DNA from: Solirubrobacter sp963736505
Lineage (GTDB): Bacteria; Actinomycetota; Thermoleophilia; Solirubrobacterales; Solirubrobacteraceae
DNA: 64,000 nucleotides
Direction of reading: 5' to 3'
NCBI GenBank assembly: GCA_963736505.1
Contig: CAVTOZ010000005.1
Span: forward strand, 248,001 to 312,000
Shown: positions 8,568-16,957 of the stretch, piece after piece
Position numbering within the stretch: the first letter of the stretch is position 1
Layout of the letters: each line of letters starts with the position of its first letter
The notes under the pieces: model-generated
Told to the model about the DNA's origin: nothing
The model's input: the letters and a program-made list of their open reading frames with translations, nothing else
Database searches by the model: none
Made by a program: the position numbers and the translations under genes

Positions 8568-9241
8568 CGCTCTCGCAGGATCATCTCGGCGATTCGCAGG
8601 TCGTGCGGCGTCGTGATCTTGAAGTTCACATCCGTGGACTCCACCACGACCACGCTGCCGCCCGCGCGCTCGACCAGCCACGCGTCGTCGGTGGCGGCCG
8701 CGAGCGTCGCGTCGTCGACGTCGAGCGCGCGCTCGAGCGCCGCGCGCCGGAACGCCTGCGGCGTCTGCACGGCCCACAGGCGCGAGCGGTCGAGCGTGGC
8801 GGTGATCGTGAGGTCGTCGGCCTGCTTGATCGTGTCGGTCACGCGGGCGGCCGCGATCGCGCAGTCGGCGTGCGCGAGCGCCTCCAGCGCGCGCGCGAAC
8901 AGCGACGGGTGCGCGAGCGGGCGTGCCGCGTCGTGGACGACGATCGCCTCCGAGGGCGGCGCGGCGGCGAGCGCCGCGCGGACGGAGGCGGAGCGGGTCG
9001 CCCCGCCGCGGACGCCGATGCTGCCCGCTGGCGCCTCGGCGCCCTCGGGCAGCGCGATGACGACCTGGTCGATGCCCGCCGCGTGGAGCGCGGCGAGCGA
9101 CCAGTCCAGCAGCGTGCGCCCCGCGACCTCCACGAGCGCCTTGGGGCGCCTGTGGCCGAGCCGCTCGCCGCTGCCCGCGGCGACGAGGAGCGCGACGGGC
9201 CCCGACGCACCAGCGGGCGGATGCTCGTGCGTTGGGGCCAG
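8561..9241 (-). CDS. ispD: 2-C-methyl-D-erythritol 4-phosphate cytidylyltransferase (non-canonical start)
   Basis: MEP pathway enzyme joining CTP and methylerythritol 4-phosphate. The nucleotide loop LLVAAGSGERLG, PKAL, the HDAARPL and AIAAARVTDTIK motifs and the C-terminal VNFKITTPHDL are all present. The catalytic N-terminal loop lies upstream of every ATG, GTG or TTG in frame. The first canonical candidate, GTG at 9133, would delete it. The only near-cognate codon between the in-frame carD stop and the loop is CTG at 9241, giving 226 aa, normal for the family. No Shine-Dalgarno is evident, so reinitiation after carD (13 bases away) is plausible. Function is sure; the exact start is not. 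Confidence 0.85.
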   Translation of the reverse strand: MAPTHEHPPAGASGPVALLVAAGSGERLGHRRPKALVEVAGRTLLDWSLAALHAAGIDQVVIALPEGAEAPAGSIGVRGGATRSASVRAALAAAPPSEAIVVHDAARPLAHPSLFARALEALAHADCAIAAARVTDTIKQADDLTITATLDRSRLWAVQTPQAFRRAALERALDVDDATLAAATDDAWLVERAGGSVVVVESTDVNFKITTPHDLRIAEMILRERC

Positions 9242-9253
9242 TGGGGCTTGGGC

Positions 9254-9835
9254 TTACTCGGAGGCGGACGAAGCTGAGGCGGCCAGCTGCTCGGCCGTGC
9301 GCGAGAGGACGTCGTCGAGGTAGGCCTCGGCCTCTTCCTCGGTCTTCTCGAGCGCGTACATCATCTCGGACGCAAGGATCTTCTTGGCGCGCGTGTACAT
9401 CTGCTTCTCGCCGGTGGAGAGGCCCTTGTCCTGCTCGCGCACGGCGAGGTTGCGGACGACCTCGGCGAGCTCATGGATGTCGCCGGTCTTGATCTTGTCC
9501 CGGTTGTGCTTGAAGCGCCGGTTCCAGTTCTTCGGCATCTCGGAGACGTCGTCGGCGAGCACGCCGAGCACCTTCGCGACGGTCTCCTCGTCGATCACGC
9601 GCCGCAGGCCGGCCTTGCCGGCGTTCTGGCACGGGACCATGACGGTCATGTCGTTGTGGAGGATCTTGATGGTCAGATACTCGCGGCGCTCGCCGAGGAT
9701 CTCCTTCTCCTCCTTCTTGACCACTTGGCCGGCCCCATGGTGGGGATAGACGACGTGGTCGCCGATCTCGAAGTCGATGTTGATGATCTCGCGCTCAATG
9801 ACGAGATCTTCGAGTTCAATAGCTGTCTCGGGAAT
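9254..9835 (-). CDS. carD: CarD family transcriptional regulator, apparent AUU start
   Basis: RNA polymerase-binding regulator that stabilises open complexes, especially at rRNA promoters. The RNAP-interaction domain holds GDHVVYPHHGAG and KILHNDMTVMVP; the C-terminal helical DNA-binding domain follows (WNRRFKHNRDKI, GLSTGEKQM). All ATG/GTG/TTG codons in frame lie after the conserved GDHVVYPHHG. The frame opens just after a TGA, and six bases past a perfect AAGGAGG comes ATT at 9835, giving 193 aa with a roughly 20-residue N-terminal extension (PETAIELEDLVIEREI). I take ATT as the start. ATC codons nearer the domain are alternatives with poor ribosome sites. It occupies the slot between disA and ispD. 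Confidence 0.9.
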   Translation of the reverse strand: MPETAIELEDLVIEREIINIDFEIGDHVVYPHHGAGQVVKKEEKEILGERREYLTIKILHNDMTVMVPCQNAGKAGLRRVIDEETVAKVLGVLADDVSEMPKNWNRRFKHNRDKIKTGDIHELAEVVRNLAVREQDKGLSTGEKQMYTRAKKILASEMMYALEKTEEEAEAYLDDVLSRTAEQLAASASSASE

Positions 9836-9871
9836 CGGTGTCCTCCTTAATCAGGGTCCGGCTGCCGGACC
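9836..9871 (-). promoter_or_regulatory. carD leader: hairpin plus strong Shine-Dalgarno
   Basis: On the minus strand a 7-bp perfect hairpin (GGTCCGG, loop of 3, CCGGACC; 9855-9871) is followed by CTGATT and then AAGGAGG (9842-9848), six bases before the ATT codon at 9835. It lies in the 51-base gap after disA. The hairpin has no T-run, so an RNA-processing or translational role is as likely as termination. Confidence 0.6.
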
Positions 9872-9886
9872 GATACGACGTGATCA

Positions 9887-11005
9887 TCAGGTCTGCAGAT
9901 AGCGGTCCACGAGGTTGATCTCCTGCAGGCGGCGAAGACCCTCGCGGATGTCTTTCGCCCGGATCTCTCCGACGCCCTCGACCGACTCCAGCTCCGGATC
10001 GGTGGCGGCCAGGATCTCGTCCAACCCGCGGAACTCGCGCACGATGTTCTGCACCACCAGCTTCGGAAGCCGGGGGATGCGGCCGAGGATGCGATAGCCG
10101 CGGGGTGAGACGGGATAGTCCAGGGTGTTGACCTTGCGGTCATAGCCCAGCAGCTCGGCCAGGCGGCCGAAGTCGAGAAGGTCCTGGTGCGGGAGGCGCG
10201 CGATGCCGTCGAGCGCCATGGCGAAGGCGTCGTCGACCGGATCGGCCAGGTAGTCGTGCAGCAGGGCGGCCTTGTCGCCCGCGACGCCGACCATCGTCTC
10301 CTCGAGCTGCATCTCGATCAGCCGGCCCTCGGTGCCGAGCTCGACGATGTAGCGCTCGATCTCGACCGCCATGCGCGTCACCAGCTCGGCGCGCTGCAGT
10401 ACGGTCAGTACGTCGTGGAGCGTCACGCCGCCCTCGAACTCGAGCGCGGTGAGGCGGGTGGAGACCTGATCCAGGCGTGAGCGGTACTTATCCAGCGTGG
10501 CCAGGGCCTGGTTGGCCTTGGCGAGCACCGCCGGGATCTCCTCGAGGATGTACTTGGCGCCGTCGACGTAGAGGCTGACGACGTCGCGGCGCTGGGAGAT
10601 CGCGATCACCAGCGCGTCGGTCTGCTTGGAGATGCGCTCCGCGGTGCGGTGGCGGGTGCCGGTCTCCGACGTGAGGATCGTCGGGTCCGGCATCAGCTGC
10701 ACGTTGCACCACGCGATCTTCGTCGCGTTCGCGTTGAGCGCGATCGCGCCGTCCATCTTCGCGAGCTGGTAGACCAGTGCCGGCGTGTAGTCGATGTCCA
10801 GCCGGATGCCGCCGCTGAAGAGGAATGCGAGCTCATCCGGGTCGCCGATGACGATCAGGCCGCCGGTGCGCGCATGGACGATGTTGTCGATCCCCTCGCG
10901 CACCGCGGTGCCGGGGGCGACCATCTCCAAGGCCTTGACCAACCGGGGCTCCTGCCGCGCCTCGAGCTCCGTGAGCTCTTCCCCTGATCGCGGCTGCATC
11001 ACCAC
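9887..11005 (-). CDS. disA: Diadenylate cyclase, DNA integrity scanning protein DisA
   Basis: 372 aa. It condenses two ATP into cyclic di-AMP and is inhibited by branched DNA. The DAC domain spans about residues 1-150 with the MDGAIALN (DGA) and GTRHRTAERIS (RHR) motifs; a helical spine follows, then a C-terminal helix-hairpin-helix DNA-binding domain (SVEGVGEIRAKDIREGL). GTG 11005, GTG 11002 and ATG 10999 are all possible starts; a TAGAAT at 11009-11014 is placed so that a transcript would be almost leaderless. It follows radA by 90 bases, the same radA-disA pairing as in Bacillus and mycobacteria. Confidence 0.95.
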   Translation of the reverse strand: MVMQPRSGEELTELEARQEPRLVKALEMVAPGTAVREGIDNIVHARTGGLIVIGDPDELAFLFSGGIRLDIDYTPALVYQLAKMDGAIALNANATKIAWCNVQLMPDPTILTSETGTRHRTAERISKQTDALVIAISQRRDVVSLYVDGAKYILEEIPAVLAKANQALATLDKYRSRLDQVSTRLTALEFEGGVTLHDVLTVLQRAELVTRMAVEIERYIVELGTEGRLIEMQLEETMVGVAGDKAALLHDYLADPVDDAFAMALDGIARLPHQDLLDFGRLAELLGYDRKVNTLDYPVSPRGYRILGRIPRLPKLVVQNIVREFRGLDEILAATDPELESVEGVGEIRAKDIREGLRRLQEINLVDRYLQT

Positions 11006-11095
11006 TTGATTCTAGCAGTTGCTTAACCGCTATTTACGCTACGAATGCCCCGCAATAGAGCCAAAAACGCTCCTTGACGACAACGTGATCACCTG

Positions 11096-12439
11096 CTACG
11101 CCGCCCGCGCCGCAGGCGCGCTTCCGAGCGCCGCGCGGACCGCCGCGCGCAGGGTCGGGGTCCGCTCGTTGGGAGCGATCACATGTCCGAGTCCGAACTT
11201 GTTGGCCTCCGCGAGGCGGCGGTCGGGGTGGCCGACGGAGCGCAGCTCACCGGTGAGGCCGATCTCGCCGAAGCAGGCGAGCGGGGCGTGCTCGCCCATC
11301 GTCACGCCTCTCACCGCGCTGGCGACGGCCAGGGCGACGGCGAGATCCGCCCCGGGCTCCTCGACGCGGACGCCGCCGGCGACGTTGACGAAGACGTCGG
11401 CGCTGCCCGCGCCGATGCCGGCGTGGCGGCCGAGCACGGCGAGCACGAGCGCGAGCCGGTTGCGGTCGATCCCGTTGGCGATCCGCCTCGGGGGCACGAT
11501 CTCGGACGGGGAGACGAGCGCCTGGACCTCGACGAGCAGCGGCCTCGAGCCTTCCATCGCGGCGAGCACGACGCTGCCGGGAGCTCGTGTCGCCTCGCCC
11601 ACGAAGCGCGCGGAGGCGTCGGCGACCTCGACCAGGCCGGAGGTCTGCATCTCGAACACGCCGACGTCGTTGGTGCTGCCGAAGCGGTTCTTGAGCGCCC
11701 TGAGCGTGCGGTAGGTCCGCTCCCGCTCGCCCTCGAACTGCAGCACGCAGTCGACCAGGTGCTCGAGCACGCGCGGGCCGGCCAGCGCGCCCTCCTTGGT
11801 CACGTGCCCGACGAGCAGGACGGCCATGCTGCGCTGCTTCGCGAGCCGCGTGATCCGGTCGGCGACCTCCCGCACCTGGCCGACGGAGCCCGCGGCGCCG
11901 GTGAGGTCCTGCGCGTGGAGCGTCTGGACGGAGTCGATCACGCAGACCTCAGGGCGCTCGTGGTCGAGCGTGGCGAGGACCGTGTCCAGGTCGGTCTCGG
12001 CGAGCACGGGCACGTCCAGCGCGCCGCTCGGGAGCCGCTCGGCCCGGAGCCGGATCTGCGCGGCCGACTCCTCGCCGGAGACGTAGAGCGTCTTGCGGCC
12101 GGCCGCTTGGAGGTTGCCGAGCGCCATCGAGGTCAGGGTCGACTTCCCGATCCCGGGCGAGCCGCCGATCAGCACGAGCGAGCCGGGCACGAGGCCGCCG
12201 CCGAGCACGCGGTCGAGCTCATTGATCCCGGTCGCCAGGCGCGCGTACTGGACCGCCTCGACGTCGCGCAGCGGGACGGGCTTCACGGCGCGGGTGTTGC
12301 CCGCCTTCGACGCGCCCTTCGGCCCACGCGACTCCTCGGCGAGCGTGTTCCACTCGTTGCAGTCGGGGCACTGGCCCCGCCACTTCGCGGATTCGGCGCC
12401 GCAGGCGGAGCAGACGAACACGGTCGTAGGGCGAGGCAT
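11096..12439 (-). CDS. radA: DNA repair protein RadA (Sms)
   Basis: 447 aa from the ATG at 12439. A RecA-like branch-migration helicase. The order of parts is classic: C4 zinc finger (CSACG ... CPDC, residues 10-27), Walker A GGSPGIGKST, the RadA-specific KNRFGSTNDVG motif, and a C-terminal Lon-protease-like domain. The frame extends upstream to 12523, but RadA proteins begin just before the zinc finger and the extra codons run into the repeat island. It heads radA-disA-carD-ispD on the minus strand. Confidence 0.93.
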   Translation of the reverse strand: MPRPTTVFVCSACGAESAKWRGQCPDCNEWNTLAEESRGPKGASKAGNTRAVKPVPLRDVEAVQYARLATGINELDRVLGGGLVPGSLVLIGGSPGIGKSTLTSMALGNLQAAGRKTLYVSGEESAAQIRLRAERLPSGALDVPVLAETDLDTVLATLDHERPEVCVIDSVQTLHAQDLTGAAGSVGQVREVADRITRLAKQRSMAVLLVGHVTKEGALAGPRVLEHLVDCVLQFEGERERTYRTLRALKNRFGSTNDVGVFEMQTSGLVEVADASARFVGEATRAPGSVVLAAMEGSRPLLVEVQALVSPSEIVPPRRIANGIDRNRLALVLAVLGRHAGIGAGSADVFVNVAGGVRVEEPGADLAVALAVASAVRGVTMGEHAPLACFGEIGLTGELRSVGHPDRRLAEANKFGLGHVIAPNERTPTLRAAVRAALGSAPAARAA

Positions 12440-12497
12440 GGCTTTGCCGACGTTAGGGCGCGCGGCGGACGGCTTCGCCCCCCGTTCGCGCGGCGTG

Positions 12498-12677
12498 GCG
12501 CGAGGCGGCGTAACGGCGGGCATCGAGGAGGCGGGTCCGATTGGCGCGGGGGGCGCGTCACCGCGCCTCGCCGCGCGTCACCGCGCGTCACCGCGCGTCA
12601 CCGCGCGTCACCGCGCGTCACCGCGCGTCGCCGCGCGAGGCCGCGTAACGGCGGGCATCGAGGAGGCGGGTCCGATT
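12498..12677. repeat. 45-bp direct repeats flanking a 10-bp tandem array
   Basis: Two 45-bp direct repeats (12498-12542 and 12633-12677; one mismatch by eye, sharing CGTAACGGCGGGCATCGAGG) bracket nine tandem decamers based on GCGCGTCACC (12553-12642), some units degenerate at the ends. They lie upstream of radA in a 575-base stretch (12440-13014) with no convincing gene. Slippage within the array and unequal exchange between the direct repeats would make this locus length-variable between strains. Confidence 0.85.
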
Positions 12678-12683
12678 CGCGCC

Positions 12684-12734
12684 GGGGGTGCGTCACAAAC
12701 GTTCGCCTATGGCGAACAAACGTGACACACCCCC
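12684..12734. repeat. GGGGGTG-type hairpin element, copy H1
   Basis: Imperfect palindrome with outer arms GGGGGTGCGTCAC and GTGACACACCCCC and a central perfect 7-bp stem GTTCGCC-TAT-GGCGAAC. It starts seven bases after the second 45-bp repeat. Outer arms are shared with H2, H3 and the core of the element at 27468-27694; the inner stem differs. Confidence 0.75.
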
Positions 12735-12752
12735 TCCGAGGTGTCATCGAGA

Positions 12753-12839
12753 GGGGGTGACCTACGTTTACGGCCTCAGAGGCCGCTTTCGTGGGTCACC
12801 CCCTCCGGAGGCCCTCCCTCGATGCGCCGTTCGCCGGCG
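12753..12839. repeat. Hairpin element with tail, copy H2
   Basis: Arms GGGGGTGACCTACG and CGTGGGTCACCCCC around a central GGCCTCAGAGGCC palindrome (12753-12803), followed by a conserved tail (CTCCCTCGATGCGCCGTTCG). The whole unit of roughly 86 bp is repeated almost exactly at 12855-12939. Confidence 0.8.
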
Positions 12840-12854
12840 GAACCGGGCGTCGCC

Positions 12855-12939
12855 GGGGTGACCTACGTTTCCGGCCTCAGAGGCCGCTTTCGTAGGGCAC
12901 CCCCTCCGGAGTCCCTCCCTCGATGCGCCGTTCGCCGGG
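12855..12939. repeat. Hairpin element with tail, copy H3
   Basis: Near-identical repeat of H2: GGGGTGACCTACG, central GGCCTCAGAGGCC, CGTAGGGCACCCCC, then the same tail ending in CGTTCGCCGG. Between 12940 and 13014, the gap up to the AfsR-like gene, a GCGGAGACCGCGCGGGGC motif occurs twice (near 12955 and 12996); I see no gene there. Confidence 0.8.
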
Positions 12940-13014
12940 GGCGAGACGCGGGATCGCGGAGACCGCGCGGGGCGACGCGGCGCGACGCCGCATCGCGCGG
13001 AGACCGCGCGGGGC

Positions 13015-16000
13015 TCAGACCCGTGCAGGGACCAGCGAGCGGGCGTGCTCCGCGAGCACGACCATGCCGAGCGCGTCGGCGACGAGGATGGCGTCGGCGA
13101 GCATGTCGCTGGCGCGGGCCACGTCTTCGGCTCGGCCTCGGGCGAGGAGCATCTCCGCGTAGGAGACCTGGGTGCGCGCGTGCCATGGGCGGGCGCCCAT
13201 GTGCGCGTGCATCGCCTGCGCCTCCTCGAAGTGGTGCTCGGCGACGTCCCAGGCGCCCTGGGCGGTCGCGAGGATGCCGAGCAGGCGGGAGGCGGAGCCG
13301 TTGTTGGTCGCGTTGCGGCCCACGACGACGTTGCGGCCCGCGTACGGGAGCAGGATCGAGTAGAGCTCCGCCGCCCGCGGGCTGTCCTTCAGCGCGCCGC
13401 AGACCTCCGCCACCAGCGTGATCGCGATCAGCCAGTTCGCGTCGCGCGGCACGGTCGAGAAGTGGTCGACGGCGACGCGCTCGAACTCGGTCCGCGCCTC
13501 CTCCGGGCGCCCGAGCTCGATCAGGAGCAGCGCCAGGGCGCAGCGCCAGCCCGGGATCGCCGGGTACAGCTCGATGAACCCGCGCACGGCGCCCTCGACC
13601 TCGGCCAGGCGGCCCTGCTCGCGGCGGATGTTGAACATCGCCTGTGCGTAGTAGTGGAGCGCGTTCTCGGCCTGCCCGCGCTGGCCGATCGCCAGCGTCT
13701 CCTGCGCCAGCCGCTCGGCCGCGTCGAACTCGCCCGCCAGCTGCGCGCGCGCGCCGCGGAACAGCGACGTCCACCAGAGCCAGATCGGCCGGTGCAGCGC
13801 CTCCGCCAGCTTCGACGCCGCCGCGATCTGGATGTCGACGCCCTGGATGTCGCCCATCTCCATCAGGTCGATGATCGTCCAGCCCGCGCCCTGCAGCTCG
13901 AGCTCGGGATCGCCCGTGGTCTCCGCCACGCGCCGCAACTCGGCCGCGACCTCGAGTCGCTGCTCGACGTTCTCGGGCAGCCACAGCGCGTAGTGGCGCG
14001 CGTCCAGGCACGAGGCCAGCGTGCGCGGATCGTCGATGCGGCGAGCGATCTCCACCGCCTCCTCCGACAGCGCCATCCGCAGCTCGGGCTCGCCCGCGTA
14101 GTACAGCTCCAGCGACATCCGCGCCAACAGCCGCGCCCGCAGCGGCGAGTCCTCCTCGGGCAGCGCCTCCAGCGCCTCCTCGAGCAGCCGCACGCGCTCG
14201 GGGTCGGAGCGGCTCAACATCGACCACGGCCCCGCCACGCCCAGGGCGCCGCGCCCCAGCAGCACCGGGTCGCCCAGCTGCCGCGCCGTGCGGATCGCCG
14301 CCTGGAACGTCGAGCGCGCGTCCTCCTCCATCCCGGCGCGGTCCTCGGAGGCGCCCAGAGCGAGCAGGAGCTCGGCACGCACGTGGTCGTCGACCGCGCC
14401 GGCCAGCTCGCGCGCCCGCAGCGCCGCGCGGTAGTGCTGCGCCGCCTCCTCCCACGCCAGCAGCCGATCCGCCCGGCGCGCGGCCGCCAAGGCGAAATCG
14501 ATGGCTCGATCGGGGCGTTCCACAGGCGCCGCCTGCGCGAAGTGGTGCGCGAGCATCGCCAGGTGCGGGTCCAGGTCGCCGCCGCGCAGCTTCACGAGCA
14601 CCTCGCCGACGCGCCCGTGCAGCCGGGCCCGCCGCAGCTGCGAGATGCCGTCGTAGAGCGTCGCCCGCACCAGCGCGTGCGTGAACGCGTAGCGCCCGAC
14701 GTGGCCGGCCTCGCGCAGCACGCGCGCCTCGACGCCCTCCTCGAGCGCCTCCACCAGCTCGTCGCCGGACTGCGTCACGACCGCGGCGAGCACGTCGAAG
14801 TCGAACTCGCGCCCGATCACCGACGCCACCAGCAGCACGCCGCGCGCGTGCTCGGACAGGCGCCGCAGCCGCCGCGCGGTGACCTCGCGCACGCCCTCCG
14901 GCACGCCGGCCTCCTCCAGCGTGACCTCCTCCGACAGCGCGCCGGAGGTGTCGCGGATGTGGCGCACGACCTCCTCGATGAAGAACGGGTTGCCGTCGGT
15001 CTCCCCCGCCAGCGCGCGCACGAAGGACTCGGTCGCCGGCGTCGAGGCGAGCTCGACGACCAGCTGCGCGACCTCGCCCTCGTTCAGGCCGGTGAGCTCG
15101 AGCCGGCGCAGCGTGCCCTCGCGCCGCAGGTCGCCGATCAGCTCGTGCAGCAGGTGGCGCTCGGAGATCTCGCTCTCGCGGTAGGTGCCGACGAACAGCA
15201 CGCGCCGGGGCGCGGGCGCGCGCACGAGGTGGCGCAGGAGCTGGAGCGTCGGCCGGTCGGCCCAGTGCAGGTCGTCGAAGACGAGCACGACGGGCGCCTC
15301 GGCGCCGATCTCGCCGATCAGCGCCGCGACGGCGTCGAAGAAGCGGAAGCGCTGCGCGTCGGCCTCCGGGCCCGACATCGCCACCGTCTCGGCCGGCGGC
15401 GGGCCGAACTCCGGCAGCAGGATGCCCAGCTCGCTCGCGCGCGGCCCCAGGCGCTCGCGCAGCGCGTTGAGCGGCTCGCCGCCCGACCACCCGCGCAGCA
15501 TCTCCACGACCGGCTGGTACGGCGTCAGCGTCTCCTCGTCGAAGCGCCCGTAGAGCACGATCGCGCCGTCGCTATGTGCGCGCGCCGCAAGCTCCGCCGC
15601 GAGGCGCGTCTTGCCGATGCCGGCGTCGCCGGCGAGCAGGACGAGCGAGCGCTGGCCCTCGGTCGCCTCGCGCCAGCAGCGGCCGACGTACTCGAGCTCG
15701 ACGGTGCGCCCGACGAGCCCGTGGCGGTCGACCGCGGCGGCCAGCGGCGCCGGCCAGCGGACCGCGTCGAACTCGCGCACGGGCACGGGCTCGGGGGCCG
15801 GGCGGGCGTCCAGGCGCGAAGGTGCCGGCTCGCCCCGCAGCACCCGCTCGAACACCTGCATCGCCGCCGTCCCGGGCGTCGTGCCGAGCTCCTCGCGCAG
15901 CAGCAGGCGCAGCTCCTCGAACGCACGCAGCGCCTCGGCGGGGTTGCCGGCCGCCTCGTGGACCTCCATCAGCAGCCGGTGCGAGGACTCGCGGAACGGC

Positions 16001-16617
16001 GCCGCGGCGATCGCGGCGCGCGCGGCCTGCTCGGCGGCGCCCAGCTCGCGGCCGCCCTGGCGCAGGCCCGCCTCGGCGAGCGCCTCGAGCGCGCGCAGGC
16101 GGATCGACTCCAGCTCGCGCCGCTCCTCGGCCGCCCAGCCGCCCTCGGAGTCGGGCAGGAACGTCTGCAGGTCGATCGAGAGCGCCGTGCGGGAGCACTC
16201 GATCGAGCGCGCGAGATCGCCGGCCTCGATCGCCGCCTCGGCCTCGGCGATCGCCCGGGCCGCCTCCTCGACGTCGACCGTCACCTCGCCCGGGATCGTC
16301 AGCCGCAGCTCGCCGCGCCCCGTGACGACGCCGTCGCCGAGCGCGCGGCGCAGCTTCGAGAGCAGCGCGCTGAGCGCGGAATCGGCCGCCGCGGGCGGGC
16401 CTTCCGGCCACAGGGCGTCGATCAGCTCGTCGCGCGGGCAGCCCCGATTGCGGTTCAGAACAAGGTATGCGAAGAGAAGGCGGCCCTGCCGCCCTGGCAG
16501 CCCTCCGTCCAGGCGCTGACCGTGCACCTCGACGGCGACCGGCCCGCAGAGCCGGATATCCCATCCGTGACCCACTGTCAGGCGCTGGAACCTATCGTGC
16601 CGCCAAGGTTTCTCCAA
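13015..16617 (-). CDS. AfsR/SARP-type transcriptional activator with AAA ATPase and TPR-like repeats
   Basis: 1200 aa. Residues 20-115 form an OmpR-like winged helix (LCGPVAVEVHGQ, CPRDELIDALWPEG), 120-265 a bacterial transcriptional activation domain (BTAD), 300-650 an AAA ATPase (Walker A GDAGIGKT at 330-337, Walker B VVLVFDDLHWAD), and the rest is helical TPR/MalT-like repeats. This is the AfsR/SARP plan in which ATP- and ligand-regulated oligomerisation activates promoters of secondary or peptidase genes. There is no C-terminal LuxR helix-turn-helix, so DNA binding is by the N-terminal domain. It is flanked by a repeat island and a 340-base gap, suggesting it sits alone. Its targets are unknown; the secreted genes to the right are candidates. 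Confidence 0.88.
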   Translation of the reverse strand: MEKPWRHDRFQRLTVGHGWDIRLCGPVAVEVHGQRLDGGLPGRQGRLLFAYLVLNRNRGCPRDELIDALWPEGPPAAADSALSALLSKLRRALGDGVVTGRGELRLTIPGEVTVDVEEAARAIAEAEAAIEAGDLARSIECSRTALSIDLQTFLPDSEGGWAAEERRELESIRLRALEALAEAGLRQGGRELGAAEQAARAAIAAAPFRESSHRLLMEVHEAAGNPAEALRAFEELRLLLREELGTTPGTAAMQVFERVLRGEPAPSRLDARPAPEPVPVREFDAVRWPAPLAAAVDRHGLVGRTVELEYVGRCWREATEGQRSLVLLAGDAGIGKTRLAAELAARAHSDGAIVLYGRFDEETLTPYQPVVEMLRGWSGGEPLNALRERLGPRASELGILLPEFGPPPAETVAMSGPEADAQRFRFFDAVAALIGEIGAEAPVVLVFDDLHWADRPTLQLLRHLVRAPAPRRVLFVGTYRESEISERHLLHELIGDLRREGTLRRLELTGLNEGEVAQLVVELASTPATESFVRALAGETDGNPFFIEEVVRHIRDTSGALSEEVTLEEAGVPEGVREVTARRLRRLSEHARGVLLVASVIGREFDFDVLAAVVTQSGDELVEALEEGVEARVLREAGHVGRYAFTHALVRATLYDGISQLRRARLHGRVGEVLVKLRGGDLDPHLAMLAHHFAQAAPVERPDRAIDFALAAARRADRLLAWEEAAQHYRAALRARELAGAVDDHVRAELLLALGASEDRAGMEEDARSTFQAAIRTARQLGDPVLLGRGALGVAGPWSMLSRSDPERVRLLEEALEALPEEDSPLRARLLARMSLELYYAGEPELRMALSEEAVEIARRIDDPRTLASCLDARHYALWLPENVEQRLEVAAELRRVAETTGDPELELQGAGWTIIDLMEMGDIQGVDIQIAAASKLAEALHRPIWLWWTSLFRGARAQLAGEFDAAERLAQETLAIGQRGQAENALHYYAQAMFNIRREQGRLAEVEGAVRGFIELYPAIPGWRCALALLLIELGRPEEARTEFERVAVDHFSTVPRDANWLIAITLVAEVCGALKDSPRAAELYSILLPYAGRNVVVGRNATNNGSASRLLGILATAQGAWDVAEHHFEEAQAMHAHMGARPWHARTQVSYAEMLLARGRAEDVARASDMLADAILVADALGMVVLAEHARSLVPARV

Positions 16618-16957
16618 GGTTTCGGCAACACACGCGGCGCATCATGCGTTCTGCGGCGATCGGAACAGACCCCCCGACCCGTCGCCATCGACACGGACGT
16701 CGATAGGACACAGCGGAGTGCCGAACCTGGCTCGGCCGGCTCTCCCACTCATACAGGGATCGACTGACCACCGATCCCCTCCTCCAGACGCTGGAACTCT
16801 CTCACCCTCCTCCAGCGTCGCGAGGCGGACCCCCGACTGACCCCCGGACCACCGCCTCTAAGCGTGAGAGGCCCGCCGATCGGCGGGCCTCTTGCCGTTA
16901 AGCGGGCGTCTGCGGGTATGCGAGGTCTCGTCAACCGATCTCCAAGGGGGAGCACGC
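16618..16957. other. Intergenic region between divergent AfsR-like and secreted-protein genes
   Basis: 340 bases with no gene I can support. It holds inverted repeats that could be operators: GGGATCG...CGATCCC near 16756-16778 and TCCAGACGCTGGA near 16792, plus the 26-bp palindrome listed separately. Promoters for both flanking genes must lie here, but I see no confident -10/-35 pair. Confidence 0.5.
16867..16892. terminator. 26-bp perfect palindrome, terminator-like
   Basis: Perfect inverted repeat with arms AGAGGCCCGCCGA / TCGGCGGGCCTCT and a short TTG after it. It is strong enough to terminate in either direction and would insulate the secreted-protein gene from transcription entering from the left. 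It could equally be an operator, as no gene clearly ends here. Confidence 0.5.

Noticed and set aside
12553..12642. Tandem decamers as a CRISPR array
   Set aside because: Units are 10 bp with no spacers and no cas gene is nearby.
13045..16767. A 1240-residue open frame on the plus strand opposite the AfsR-like gene
   Set aside because: It mirrors the minus-strand gene, has no recognisable domain and is rich in Arg, Val, Leu and His as antisense frames are at this GC content. The AfsR domains on the minus strand are unmistakable.
16892..16957. Longer N terminus for the secreted protein at 16958
   Set aside because: It would place 22 polar residues before the signal segment; ATG 16958 has the good ribosome site.
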